64,000 bases of DNA from Cohnella hashimotonis (GCF_030014955.1 NZ_JAGRPV010000001.1:2418001-2482000), one strand, 5' to 3'; positions 9,026-17,496 are shown, counted from the first letter of the stretch. Notes: generated from the sequence alone by a model not told the origin. Numbers and translations: made by a program.

Positions 9026-9853
9026 ATGGAAAACAGATCGTTAACCAAACAAGTCGTCGTTTACGTCACCCTGGCCTTCATGCTTGTATGCGCTCTATTT
9101 CCGCTTTACTGGATGTTCAACACTTCGTTTAAGTCGCAAGGCGAGATCTACAATCTGACGCCGAATTTCTGGCCGAAGGACTTCACGTGGGCGGGCTACG
9201 ACAAGCTGTTCGAAAAAGGCTTCCTGAAAAACGTCAAAAACAGCCTCGTTGTCTCCCTGGTCGTCTCCGTGTTCTCGATCGGCGTGAGCATGCTGGCCGC
9301 TTACGCGATATCGAAACTGAAGTTCAGCGGACGCGGCGTCGTCTCCAAAGGCATTCTGTACGCTTATCTCATGCCGCGGTCCGTCCTGTTCATTCCGCTC
9401 TATATGCTGGTGTCCGCCCTCGGCGTGAGCAATTCGATCTGGGGACTGATGCTGATCTATCCGACGATCACGATTCCCTATGCGACGTGGATGCTCATCT
9501 CGTACTTCAAGTCGATTCCGCTCGAGATCGAGGAAGCGGCGATGATCGACGGATGCAGCCGGGCGCGCACGCTGCGGAGCGTCGTGCTCCCGCTTGCGGC
9601 GCCGGGGCTCGCGGCGACCTTCATCTTCTCCTTCACGCTTTGCTGGAGCGAATATCTCTATGCTCTCGTCGTGGTGACCAAGGGTACGGACAAGACGATC
9701 ACGCTCGGCCTGGCCGATATGATCGTGGGCGATGTGTTCGCCTGGGCGCCGCTGATGGGCGGCTCGATCATCGCCTCGATCCCGGTTGTCATCATGTACC
9801 TTTTCACATCCAAATACATGGTTAGCGGCATGACCGTAGGAGGCGTCAAGTAA
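9026..9853 (+). CDS. CUT1 ABC transporter permease (MalG-like)
   Basis: This 275-residue second permease of the importer has six membrane helices and the EAA motif IEEAAMIDGCSRARTLRSVV. The C-terminus FTSKYMVSGMTVGGVK is typical of MalG-type CUT1 permeases. ATG 9026 is preferred because AGGTGA sits five bases upstream. An in-frame GTG at 9017 lies inside that ribosome site and immediately follows the preceding stop. The stop overlaps the next ATG (TAATG), indicating coupled translation with the dehydrogenase. Confidence 0.9.
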   Translation: MENRSLTKQVVVYVTLAFMLVCALFPLYWMFNTSFKSQGEIYNLTPNFWPKDFTWAGYDKLFEKGFLKNVKNSLVVSLVVSVFSIGVSMLAAYAISKLKFSGRGVVSKGILYAYLMPRSVLFIPLYMLVSALGVSNSIWGLMLIYPTITIPYATWMLISYFKSIPLEIEEAAMIDGCSRARTLRSVVLPLAAPGLAATFIFSFTLCWSEYLYALVVVTKGTDKTITLGLADMIVGDVFAWAPLMGGSIIASIPVVIMYLFTSKYMVSGMTVGGVK

Positions 9854-10812
9854 TGGCGGCAAAAAAAGTGCTCGTAACGGCGACGAACTATGCCGCGCTC
9901 TGCGCGGAGGCCAAGCGGCTGCTGGAGGAAGCGGGCTGCGAGATCGTCGAGAACAAGCTCGGACGTCCGCATACGTACGAAGAGCTGATCCCGCTCGTCG
10001 GCGACATCGACGCCGTCGTGGCGGGCGTGGATACGTGGGACGAAGCCGTATTCAAGCATGCGCCGAAGCTGAAGGCCATCGCGCGCTTCGGCGTCGGCGT
10101 GGATAATATCGATCTGGCGCAGGCCAAGGCGTACGGCATCCAAGTGACCAACGTGCCCGGCGGCAACGCCAACGCCGTCGCGGAGCTGACGGTCGGCCTG
10201 ATCCTGTCGATGATGCGCAACATCCCCGCGCTCCAGGAATCCGCCAAGCGTGCTTATTGGGACCGCCGTGTCGGCGTTGAGCTGGCGGGCAGAACCGTCG
10301 GTCTGCTGGGCTTCGGCAACATCGCGCAGATGGTTGCGAGGAAGCTGCAGGGGTTCGATGTCAAGTTGATTGCTTACGATAAATTCCCGAACGCGGCCAA
10401 AGCGGAGGCGCTTGGGGTGGATCTGGTCGGCTCGGACGAGGTGCTGCGGCAGAGCGACGTCGTCAGCATGCACCTGCCCAGTCTCAAGGAGACGCATCAT
10501 ATGATGAGCGACGCGCAGTTCGGCATGATGAAGGAGAGCGCCTACTTCGTTAATACGGCGCGCGGCGCGCTTGTCGACGAGCAAGCGCTGTACCGGGCGC
10601 TGCAGGGCGGGCGCATCGCCGGCGCCGCGATCGACGTCTATGAGCGCGAGCCGGTCGCTGCCGACAATCCGCTGCTGCGGCTGGACAACCTGCTCGCAAC
10701 GCCGCATACGGCCGCCGAGACGGCGGAGACGTACCGGCGCGTCGGCTTGGCGACGGCGCAGGCGCTGTTGGACGTGTTCGCTGGCCGGGAACCCGCGAAT
10801 TTGCTCAGATAG
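9853..10812 (+). CDS. D-2-hydroxyacid dehydrogenase (phosphoglycerate-dehydrogenase family)
   Basis: This 319-residue NAD(P)-dependent enzyme interconverts a 2-hydroxyacid and a 2-oxoacid. The Rossmann motif is VGLLGFGNIAQ (about residues 149-159). The catalytic triad of the family is present: Arg237 in NTARGALVD, Glu266 in DVYEREP and His285 in TPHTAAET. It lacks the ACT or other C-terminal regulatory domain of biosynthetic SerA, and it sits in a sugar operon, so a catabolic role on a sugar-derived acid (glycerate-, tartronate- or aldonate-like) is more likely than serine synthesis. The substrate is inferred only from context. Confidence 0.85.
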   Translation: MAAKKVLVTATNYAALCAEAKRLLEEAGCEIVENKLGRPHTYEELIPLVGDIDAVVAGVDTWDEAVFKHAPKLKAIARFGVGVDNIDLAQAKAYGIQVTNVPGGNANAVAELTVGLILSMMRNIPALQESAKRAYWDRRVGVELAGRTVGLLGFGNIAQMVARKLQGFDVKLIAYDKFPNAAKAEALGVDLVGSDEVLRQSDVVSMHLPSLKETHHMMSDAQFGMMKESAYFVNTARGALVDEQALYRALQGGRIAGAAIDVYEREPVAADNPLLRLDNLLATPHTAAETAETYRRVGLATAQALLDVFAGREPANLLR

Positions 10813-10853
10813 CTGATCTCGAATCCTAAACTATAATCCGCTGGAGGTTCCCC

Positions 10854-11747
10854 ATGAAACGTTTATATGGCGTTACGACCGCGATGGTCACCCCGTTCGA
10901 CCGGGACGGCAATGTGAATCTGGAGAAGGTCGCGCAGCTGACTGAATTTTTGATCTCGAAGGGCGTTCATTGCCTCTTCCCGCTCGGCACGACCGGCGAG
11001 ATGATCCGGCTGAGCGTGCCGGAGCGCAAGGCGATCGCGGAGACGGTCGTCAAGACGGCGGCGGGCCGCGTCACCGTGTTCATTCACGCGGGTACTGCGA
11101 CGCTGGGCGATACGATCGCGCTCGCCCGGCATGCGCACGAGATCGGCGCGGACGGCATCGGCGTCGTCACGCCGCTGTTCCTCGGCGCAAACGACAGAGA
11201 GATGGAAGAATACTACGTCGCCGTATCCTCCAGCATTCCGGACGACTTCCCGATGTACCTTTACAACATTCCGCAGTGCGCATCGAACGATCTGAAGACC
11301 GACGTCGCGCAGCGCGTGGCGGACCGCTGCAAAAACGTCGTCGGTGTGAAATACAGCTACCCCGACATGCTGCGGACGAACGAATACCTGGCGATCAACG
11401 GCGGTAGCTTCTCCGTTATGCAGGGAGCGGACCGCCTGCTGCTGCCCGCGCTCGCGATGGGCTGCGATGGCGTTATTTCCGGCGTGTCCTGCGTCTATCC
11501 AGAACCGTTCGTAGCGGTATACAACGCGTATCAGGAAAAGAATCTGGAAAAAGCGCGCGCGCTGCAGCGGATCGCGATCCGATACTGCGAGGCGCTGAAG
11601 AGCGGCAGCAACATGTCTTATTTCAAAGAAGCGCTGAAGCTGAGAGGCATAGACGTCGGATTCATGCGCGCGCCGCAGCTGGATCTCCCTGCCGGGGAAG
11701 TGCAGGAGCTGCAGCGCCAGTTGAGCGAACTGCCGCAATTCGGTTAA
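10854..11747 (+). CDS. DapA-family aldolase/dehydratase (dihydrodipicolinate synthase superfamily)
   Basis: This 297-residue (beta/alpha)8 class I aldolase has the Schiff-base Lys166 (VVGVKYS), the catalytic Tyr137 (YLYNIP) and the substrate-carboxylate loop GTTGE (45-49). The superfamily includes DapA, N-acetylneuraminate lyase, 2-keto-3-deoxygluconate aldolase and keto-deoxy-glucarate dehydratase, which all act on 2-oxo acids. Between two hydroxyacid/oxoacid dehydrogenases in a sugar operon, cleavage or dehydration of a 2-keto-3-deoxy acid is the likeliest job; lysine synthesis is unlikely. GGAGG lies before ATG 10854. The exact substrate is unknown. Confidence 0.85.
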   Translation: MKRLYGVTTAMVTPFDRDGNVNLEKVAQLTEFLISKGVHCLFPLGTTGEMIRLSVPERKAIAETVVKTAAGRVTVFIHAGTATLGDTIALARHAHEIGADGIGVVTPLFLGANDREMEEYYVAVSSSIPDDFPMYLYNIPQCASNDLKTDVAQRVADRCKNVVGVKYSYPDMLRTNEYLAINGGSFSVMQGADRLLLPALAMGCDGVISGVSCVYPEPFVAVYNAYQEKNLEKARALQRIAIRYCEALKSGSNMSYFKEALKLRGIDVGFMRAPQLDLPAGEVQELQRQLSELPQFG

Positions 11748-11767
11748 GGCGAAGGAGATGGCGGCCA

Positions 11768-12781
11768 ATGACTGACGTTGTCGTAGCCTGCGATGAGCTG
11801 ATGCGGCTTTGCTCGGAAAAACTGCAGGCTGCCGGCGTGCCAGCCGAACAGGCGGACACCGTAGCGGAGGTGCTGGTGCACGCGGATGCGCGCGGCGTCC
11901 GTTCGCACGGCGTCCTGCGTACGGAGCACTACGCACGGCGCGTTCGGGAAGGCGGCCTCAATACGAATCCTCGGTTCTCCATCCGGGATACCGGTCCCGT
12001 CACCGCCATATTCGACGGGGACGACGGCTTCGGCCATGTCGTCTCCAAGGCGGCCATGGATCATGCCATTGAGTTGGCAAGGAAGAACGGTGTCGGCATG
12101 ATCGGCGTCGTGAACAGCAGCCACTGCGGGGCGTTGTCCTACTTCGTAAATCAGGCGGCACAGGCGGGCCTCATCGGTATGGCGATGACGCATACGGACA
12201 AGGGCGTCGTTCCCTTCGGCGGGGCCGAATCCTTCTTCGGTACGAATCCGATCGCCTACGGTTTCCCGGCCAGAAGCCACAGCCCGATCATTCTGGATAT
12301 GGCGACGAGCAAGGTCGCTTTCGGCAAAGTGTTCCACGCGCGCGAAGCCGGCATCGACATTCCTGGCGACTGGGGCGTGGACGCGTCCGGCAACTCGACG
12401 TCGAATCCGCATGACGTCACGGCGCTGCTGCCGTTCGGCGGCCCGAAGGGCTACGGTCTGGCCATGGTCGTCGACATTATGTCGGGCATTATGGTGGGGG
12501 CTGCATTTGGACCGCATATTATGGAAATGTACGGGTCTTACGACCGAAAACGCAAGCTCGGACACTTTTATTGCGTCATTAATCCTGCGATGTTCGGCGA
12601 CCCGGATTTCTTTTTGGACAACATGGACCGCATGATCGACGAGCTCCATCAGTCGAAGCCCGCGGAAGGGTTCGGACAAGTGTTGGTTCCCGGGGAGCCC
12701 GAGCAATTGCGTGAAGCGAAGAGCATGAAGGACGGCGTGGCTGTGACGGAGACGATATATAGATACTTAACGGGAAAATAG
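11768..12781 (+). CDS. Ldh/AllD/YiaK-family NAD(P)-dependent oxidoreductase
   Basis: This 337-residue enzyme of the malate/L-lactate dehydrogenase type 2 family has a non-Rossmann fold. It carries the signature VRSHGVLR with His47, and VVNSSHCGALSYF with His119, a motif shared with ureidoglycolate and 2,3-diketogulonate dehydrogenases. It would reduce a 2-oxoacid or oxidise the hydroxyacid. It is the last gene of the unit starting at 6704, with GAAGGAGATGG before the ATG. Together with the hydroxyacid dehydrogenase and the DapA homologue it makes a three-enzyme route for an acidic sugar that I cannot match to a named pathway. Confidence 0.85.
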   Translation: MTDVVVACDELMRLCSEKLQAAGVPAEQADTVAEVLVHADARGVRSHGVLRTEHYARRVREGGLNTNPRFSIRDTGPVTAIFDGDDGFGHVVSKAAMDHAIELARKNGVGMIGVVNSSHCGALSYFVNQAAQAGLIGMAMTHTDKGVVPFGGAESFFGTNPIAYGFPARSHSPIILDMATSKVAFGKVFHAREAGIDIPGDWGVDASGNSTSNPHDVTALLPFGGPKGYGLAMVVDIMSGIMVGAAFGPHIMEMYGSYDRKRKLGHFYCVINPAMFGDPDFFLDNMDRMIDELHQSKPAEGFGQVLVPGEPEQLREAKSMKDGVAVTETIYRYLTGK

Positions 12782-12810
12782 TTCTTTGAAGAGCGTCTGA
12801 GAAAACTGCG

Positions 12811-12963
12811 AACCCGTCATGTGACGCTGTACAGAGCTACTTTACCCTGGAGAAACCTGCTAACCCGTCATGTGGCGTTGTACAGAGCTATTTTGCCTTG
12901 GAGAAACCTGCTAACCCGTCAAGTGACGCTGTACAGAGCTCCATTACCTTGGTAAGACCGATT
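12811..12963 (+). repeat. Three tandem 51-bp repeats in the 3' untranslated region
   Basis: Three direct copies start at 12811, 12862 and 12913, each beginning AACCCGTCA and containing the palindrome CTGTACAG. Copies one and two differ at a handful of bases and the third is more diverged at its end. They occupy the 459-bp gene-free stretch between the operon end and 13241, upstream of the terminator at 12980. One frame is open across all copies but has no start codon, so I treat them as non-coding. Confidence 0.85.
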
Positions 12964-12979
12964 TGCTCCTCGAACCTCA

Positions 12980-13015
12980 AAGACCGGGCTTAACCGCCCG
13001 GTCTTTTCTCTTTTA
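12980..13015 (+). terminator. Rho-independent terminator of the first transporter/enzyme operon
   Basis: AAGACCGGGC (12980-12989) pairs perfectly with GCCCGGTCTT (12996-13005) around TTAACC, followed by TTCTCTTTT. The core stem is nearly the same as the terminator stem at 1805-1827. The rest of 13016-13240 shows no gene that I can support. Confidence 0.85.
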
Positions 13016-13240
13016 TCCCGTACCGCAGCTGTATAGGGTAACAACCAGTCCCGCAGCTCGGTTGAACGGCCCGGTTGAACGGCCCTAACCGCTTCACGCT
13101 CCCGGCAGACAGGAGCTGGATGAATGTGGAACAACGCCGAAATTTGGGGTATGTTTATATAAATATGATCTTCCGGAGTCCATCAACGTTTGAGAGACTC
13201 GGAGGCACACATTAACCTTTGAGGAGGCAAGCAGGCAAAG

Positions 13241-13630
13241 ATGACTCCATCGGTGAACCTGGGCTTGAATGGCGCCAACGACGTGACTTACACCATTACG
13301 ACGCAGGGGGCGACGTATCCTAACGAAGCGATAGAGGCTTCGGTCATCGTCGACATCGTAACTGGATTTGAAACTGACCTCGATGATTTTATCGTGCTTG
13401 AGCCGAGCGCTCCGGTCGGCGAAAGTGTCTACATGCAGGCGGTGCCTTCTCCGGAGGCCGGCGAAGGGTTTACGGTCGAACTGCGCTTGGAGCATGCCGA
13501 CGGAGCCTTCCGTCATTACAGCTATTCGACGACGGATAAGAACGAAGTCATTCGGATGTGCCTCGATTATTGGGGCATGCAGAAGCTGCCCGATTTGAAG
13601 GTATGGGAGGACATAACCGATCAATTTTGA
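13241..13630 (+). CDS. Hypothetical protein, 129 residues
   Basis: I do not recognise a family. The protein is acidic and soluble, without signal peptide or membrane helix. It appears to be a mostly beta N-terminal half (VTYTITTQGATYPNEAIEA, DDFIVLEPSAP) followed by a short alpha/beta end (EVIRMCLDYWGMQKLPDLKVW). Size, acidity and composition would suit a small immunity-like protein, but that is only an impression. ATG 13241 has GAGGAGG about 13 bases upstream, longer than ideal. It stands alone between the terminator at 12980 and a large inverted repeat just after its stop. Confidence 0.6.
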   Translation: MTPSVNLGLNGANDVTYTITTQGATYPNEAIEASVIVDIVTGFETDLDDFIVLEPSAPVGESVYMQAVPSPEAGEGFTVELRLEHADGAFRHYSYSTTDKNEVIRMCLDYWGMQKLPDLKVWEDITDQF

Positions 13631-13636
13631 ACAGCA

Positions 13637-13690
13637 CCAACCGTACCGCGGTCAAGTACGAATTCGTAGTTGAAGGAACGGCACGGTTGG
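13637..13690. repeat. Nested inverted repeat between convergent genes
   Basis: Outer arms CCAACCGTACCG (13637-13648) and CGGCACGGTTGG (13679-13690) pair with one mismatch. Inside lies the perfect palindrome TACGAATTCGTA (13657-13668) flanked by CAA/TTG. No T-run follows on either strand, so it is an atypical terminator at best; it separates the hypothetical gene from the convergent MFS gene. Confidence 0.65.
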
Positions 13691-13719
13691 CTTGTTCGAC
13701 GAAATTCGGTCTTTAAGTC

Positions 13720-15135
13720 TTAACGCCGGCGAGCAGCGAGACGCTTCGGTTTTTGGGCCCATGTACGCACAGACATCAGCAGGAGAAGCGACGCCGCCAG
13801 GGCGGATGCCTGGAAGACGGCGGAACCGAGCAAAGTATGCGAGACCGCATGCGCGAATGGCTGCCCGGAGACTTGCCCGGCTTGAATCGATGCGTTAAAA
13901 ACGGTGACGAGAATCGCGAGGCCCAGCGAGGCGCCGCTCTGATGCGCTACGTTGATCAGACCCGAAGCCGCGCCGGAATCGCGAGCGTCGACGTTCGAAA
14001 GCCCAAGCGCGGTGAGCGGCTGGAACATCAAGCCGGAACCGATGCCCATAATCGCCATCAGGAAAAACATTTGCGGGAAATACGCCGTTTGCGCGGCGAT
14101 CGTCCGGCTCATCAACAGCGTCCCGATGACCGCCAGCAGCAGGCCGACGATCAACAATTTGCGGTTGCCGTAACGGCGAACGAGGCTTTGCATCACGAAC
14201 ATCATGCCGAATTGCGCCGCGGTAAACGGAAGAAAGGCTAAACCCGCTTCAAGAGAACCGAAGCCAAGCGCATTTTGCAAATACTGCGGGATAAAGAAAA
14301 AGAGCGAAAAGTTGCCACCAACCAGCAGAAACCGACCCAGATAAGCCCCGGAGCGCTGACGGCTCGCGAACAACCGCAGCGGCACGATCGGCTCGACCGC
14401 ACGCTTTTCGACAAGCACGAAGACGGTCAGCGACACGATCCCGATGCCGAGCCAGATCCATGTCTCCGTCGACCCCCAGCCTTGACCCGCGGCCTGGACA
14501 AAGCCGTAAACTAGCCCGGTCATGCCGACGACGGACGTCAGCGCGCCCCAAAGATCAAACCGGCCGGTCCTCGTCTCCGATTCCGACACGTAACGCCACA
14601 CCAGGTACATTAAAACGATGCCGATGGGAACATTGATAAACATCCCGACGCGCCACGATATAAAATCGGTAAAAAATCCGCCGAGCAAGAGACCGACGCC
14701 GCCGCCCGCGCCGGCTACCGCGCTGTACATCGCGATCGCCCTCGACCGCTCCTTTTCCTCCGTAAACGTGGCCGACAGCAGGGCCAGCGCAGCTGGCGTG
14801 GCCAGCGCGGCCGCAAAGCCTTGAAACGCCCTGGAAACAAGCAACACTTCGGCAGTCGGCGCCAGACCGGCGAGCAGGGACGTCAGCGTAAATAGCCCGA
14901 TCCCCGCGCCGAGCATCCTTCTGCGGCCCAGCAGGTCTCCGGCCCGGGCGCCGAGCAGCAGAAAACCGCCGAAGGCTAAAATGTAGCTGTTCTGAACCCA
15001 CGTCAAACTGACGGTCGACATATGAAGTGAGCGGCCGATCTCCGGAATAGACGTCACCATGACGGAGGCGTCCAGCACGACAAGCAGCTGGCACGCGATA
15101 ATGATCGTTAAAATGATGCCTTTCGATTGCAGCAT
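13720..15135 (-). CDS. MFS multidrug/exporter protein, DHA2 (14-TM, EmrB/QacA-like) family
   Basis: This 471-residue integral membrane transporter would be a proton-driven exporter. It opens with LVVLDASVMVTSIPEI in helix 1 (the DHA2 motif LDxTxVNxALP, degenerate here), then has the MFS motif A region GARAGDLLGRRRM and the motif C-like helix AGAGGGVGLLLGGFF. About fourteen hydrophobic segments are visible. ATG 15135 has GGGAAAGGAA upstream; extending further would add an uncharacteristic Arg-rich leader overlapping the divergent AraC gene. The divergent regulator at 15280 probably controls it. The substrate is unknown. Confidence 0.88.
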   Translation of the reverse strand: MLQSKGIILTIIIACQLLVVLDASVMVTSIPEIGRSLHMSTVSLTWVQNSYILAFGGFLLLGARAGDLLGRRRMLGAGIGLFTLTSLLAGLAPTAEVLLVSRAFQGFAAALATPAALALLSATFTEEKERSRAIAMYSAVAGAGGGVGLLLGGFFTDFISWRVGMFINVPIGIVLMYLVWRYVSESETRTGRFDLWGALTSVVGMTGLVYGFVQAAGQGWGSTETWIWLGIGIVSLTVFVLVEKRAVEPIVPLRLFASRQRSGAYLGRFLLVGGNFSLFFFIPQYLQNALGFGSLEAGLAFLPFTAAQFGMMFVMQSLVRRYGNRKLLIVGLLLAVIGTLLMSRTIAAQTAYFPQMFFLMAIMGIGSGLMFQPLTALGLSNVDARDSGAASGLINVAHQSGASLGLAILVTVFNASIQAGQVSGQPFAHAVSHTLLGSAVFQASALAASLLLLMSVRTWAQKPKRLAARRR

Positions 15136-15221
15136 GCAGGCAAGTTCCTTTCCCCGATAGAATGTGTGTCTCTGATCCGTATTATGAATCGAATCGGCGG
15201 CGGGAAGTAGACCTTTCCTGC

Positions 15222-15250
15222 TTGAAAATTGCCTAAAGCTGCAATATGAT
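15222..15250 (+). promoter_or_regulatory. Sigma-A promoter of the AraC-type regulator gene
   Basis: TTGAAA (15222-15227), a 17-base spacer, then TATGAT (15245-15250), 30 bp before the ATG at 15280. It lies in the 144-bp divergent region shared with the MFS gene. Confidence 0.65.
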
Positions 15251-15279
15251 ACTTGAAAGAGTGAAGGAGGTCGAGCGAT

Positions 15280-16254
15280 ATGCCGGAGTCGGGATCGGAT
15301 GCGGGCGGGACGCACGATAAGCCGTTATCCATTCATAAGAAGGCGTTGGACCAGCTACTGGCCTTAACCAATCGGTTTTCGTTGGCAGAAGGACGTACGT
15401 CGACCGTCGTACCGTACTTCTCTATCGTGAAGCGCAGCCGGGAAACGGAGTGCATCCCGGGCGTTTTGACGCCTTCTTTTTGTCTGATCCTTCAAGGCGG
15501 GAAGAAGCTGTATCTGGGACAGGAAGTGTACCGTTATGGAGCGGGCGATTATCTGGCGTCGCTGATCGACATCCCTGCCTCCGCGCAAGTCGTGGGGGCG
15601 ACGGAGCGCTCGCCGTATATCGGGCTGCGCATCGACTTTACGACGCAGGAGATCGCTTCCGTGGTGATGGAGGCGGGGATCGACGCGGAATCCTGGGAGA
15701 AAGGCTTGAGCAAGGGCGCTTTTGTCGGGAAGTCGGATGCGGAGCTGCTGGACATCTTTTCGCGGCTGCTGAAGCTGCTCGACAAGCCGAACGACGCTCG
15801 TTTTCTGTCCGAGCTGCTTAAGCGGGAAATGATTTTTCATTTGCTGTCGGGCGATAACGGCCATATGTTTTTTCAGAAGGTGCTGTTCGATCAACGGGCG
15901 GACGGCGTCGGCAAGGCGATCCAGTGGATCAAGGAAAACTACGCGCGTTCGTTCACCGTCGAGGAGCTCGCCAAATCGTGCAACATGAGCGTCTCCGGAC
16001 TGCATCACAAGTTCAAGGCGATCACGACGATCGGCCCGCTGCAATATCAGAAGCAGCTTCGCCTTCAGGAGGCGCGGCGCCTGATGCTGAGCGGGCCGGT
16101 GGGCGCGACGACGGCCGCGCTGGCCGTCGGCTACGAGAGTCCGTCGCAGTTCAATCGGGAATATCGCAGGCTGTTCGGCCTGCCGCCGCTGCAGGATATC
16201 AAGGCGATGCGCAAGTCGGCCGTCCCATGGACCGGAGCCGCTGCGGTAGATTAA
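15280..16254 (+). CDS. AraC-family regulator with AraC_N domain
   Basis: This 324-residue regulator has an N-terminal AraC_N (PF06719-type) cupin-like sensing domain, with the stretch TPSFCLILQGGKKLYLGQEV characteristic of this group. Two C-terminal helix-turn-helices follow (FTVEELAKSCNMSVSGLHHKF; AALAVGYESPSQFNREYRRLFG). Members usually sit next to an oxidoreductase or exporter gene and activate it. Here the divergent neighbour is the DHA2 exporter, the likely target. ATG 15280 is preceded by AAGGAGGTCG, a near-perfect ribosome site. Confidence 0.9.
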   Translation: MPESGSDAGGTHDKPLSIHKKALDQLLALTNRFSLAEGRTSTVVPYFSIVKRSRETECIPGVLTPSFCLILQGGKKLYLGQEVYRYGAGDYLASLIDIPASAQVVGATERSPYIGLRIDFTTQEIASVVMEAGIDAESWEKGLSKGAFVGKSDAELLDIFSRLLKLLDKPNDARFLSELLKREMIFHLLSGDNGHMFFQKVLFDQRADGVGKAIQWIKENYARSFTVEELAKSCNMSVSGLHHKFKAITTIGPLQYQKQLRLQEARRLMLSGPVGATTAALAVGYESPSQFNREYRRLFGLPPLQDIKAMRKSAVPWTGAAAVD

Positions 16255-16291
16255 AGAAAGCATCGTGCGGGGGCGATCGAATTTAAAACGG

Positions 16292-17362
16292 TTAGACCGA
16301 GGGAGGTGCTGCGCTCGATCTGCGCTCGATCAAGGCGGTAGCGACGGAGATGTTCATGCCGCCTTCGGACGGCGACTCGTCAAGCGAGGTCGCTAGCCGG
16401 ACGGCGCTGCGTACCATCTTTTCTTTGTCTACGCGAACGGTCGTCAGCTCCGGCGATACGATGACCGCTTCGGCGATATCGTCGAAGCCGATGACGGATA
16501 CGTCTTCGGGAACCCGGATGCCAAGCTCCGCAAGCGACTTCATGACGCCGATCGCGATAAAATCGCTCTCGCAGAATATGGCCGTCGGCAGCGGCTTTCC
16601 GTCGTTCCGCAACTTTGCGATTTTGTTCTGAAATGCGGCTTGCGCCGCGGGCAGCATCGGGTCGACGGAATATTCATGGTCGGCCGCCACGACGACCGAC
16701 CATTCCCGCATCGCATCGTCGAAGCCCCTCCGGCGCGCGTCGAAGTTAGGGATCCGGACGTCCGACGCGGCGTAGCCGATCGTCCGATGTCCGGATCGGC
16801 ACAGCCAAGCCCCGGCCTGATATCCCCCCAGCACGTTGTTCGTGTAGACGAACGGGATGGAAAGCGTCTCGAAGCAAGTGTCCAGGACGATCAGCTTCGG
16901 CAGCCGCTCCGCGATGCGGGTTAACGTCTCTTTATCCAAGTTAGTGCCAAGTAAAATAACGCCGCGATCCGCGTGCATCTCGGCAATGGCCCGGAGATCG
17001 TCTTCAAAGCGCGCCATATCGATGGCCGAGATGAGCAGCGAAAAGCCGCCGGCGCGCGAACCTTGCTCGAGAAAATGAATGAGCTCGCGAAAAAAAGGCT
17101 GCCGGTCATACTGGGAAGTGACGATGCCGGCATTCGCAATGACCAAAAACAGCAGCGATGGCGCCGCGTCTTCCACAGGCGCATTCGCAACCGTCGCCGC
17201 TTCCTGCGCGGGTGCGCTCCTTCGGGGCGTATAACCCGCTTTTTTTGCGATGCTCAAAATGCGCGTTCGCGTCTCTTCCCCGATCCCCGGTTTGCCGCTG
17301 AACGCTAGGGAGACGGCAGCTTTGGAAACGCCCGCCAGCCTCGCGATATCCTCCATCTTCAC
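16292..17362 (-). CDS. LacI-family transcriptional repressor
   Basis: This regulator of about 356 residues has an N-terminal LacI helix-turn-helix (KMEDIARLAGVSKAAVSLAF), a hinge, then a sugar-binding core (RGVILLGTNLDKETL; NNVLGGYQAGAWLCRSGHRT; VIGFDDIAEAVIVSPELTTV). The start is ambiguous. GTG 17362 sits eight bases after GAGGAG, while ATG 17368 sits only two bases after it, so GTG is preferred. It is transcribed divergently from the alpha-L-rhamnosidase gene, across a region with repeated AAGTTTAGTTT boxes that are likely its operators, so it probably represses rhamnoside use. The effector is not known. Confidence 0.88.
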   Translation of the reverse strand: MKMEDIARLAGVSKAAVSLAFSGKPGIGEETRTRILSIAKKAGYTPRRSAPAQEAATVANAPVEDAAPSLLFLVIANAGIVTSQYDRQPFFRELIHFLEQGSRAGGFSLLISAIDMARFEDDLRAIAEMHADRGVILLGTNLDKETLTRIAERLPKLIVLDTCFETLSIPFVYTNNVLGGYQAGAWLCRSGHRTIGYAASDVRIPNFDARRRGFDDAMREWSVVVAADHEYSVDPMLPAAQAAFQNKIAKLRNDGKPLPTAIFCESDFIAIGVMKSLAELGIRVPEDVSVIGFDDIAEAVIVSPELTTVRVDKEKMVRSAVRLATSLDESPSEGGMNISVATALIERRSSAAPPSV

Positions 17363-17386
17363 GAACATTGCTCCTCGAGATTTGTT

Positions 17387-17444
17387 AAGTTTAGTTTAAG
17401 TGGTTTAGGCGATGGTGACAAGTTTATTGTTATAAGTTTAGTTT
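17387..17444. promoter_or_regulatory. Two direct AAGTTTAGTTT boxes (candidate LacI-type operator half)
   Basis: Identical 11-mers AAGTTTAGTTT lie at 17387-17397 and 17434-17444, close to the repressor start. Two inverted counterparts occur near the rhamnosidase start. The arrangement suits binding by the divergent LacI protein; binding is inferred. Confidence 0.5.
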
Positions 17445-17474
17445 CGTTTAGAAAAATTCAGTTAAATGGCTATA

Positions 17475-17488
17475 TATTAGCGCTTTCA
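17475..17488 (-). promoter_or_regulatory. CcpA-like cre site
   Basis: Read on the minus strand, the site is TGAAAGCGCTAATA, one mismatch from the cre consensus TGWNANCGNTNWCA. It lies directly upstream of the promoter of the rhamnosidase gene. Confidence 0.55.
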
Positions 17489-17496
17489 GTTTCGTA

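Noticed and set aside
9853..11747. Serine (SerA) and lysine (DapA) biosynthesis genes
   Set aside because: The dehydrogenase lacks the regulatory domain, and both genes are embedded in a sugar importer operon, which favours catabolic relatives of these families.
12811..12963. A possible short protein from the 51-bp repeats
   Set aside because: One frame is open through all three copies, but it has no start codon after the stop at 12787, and it lies in a 3' UTR before a terminator.
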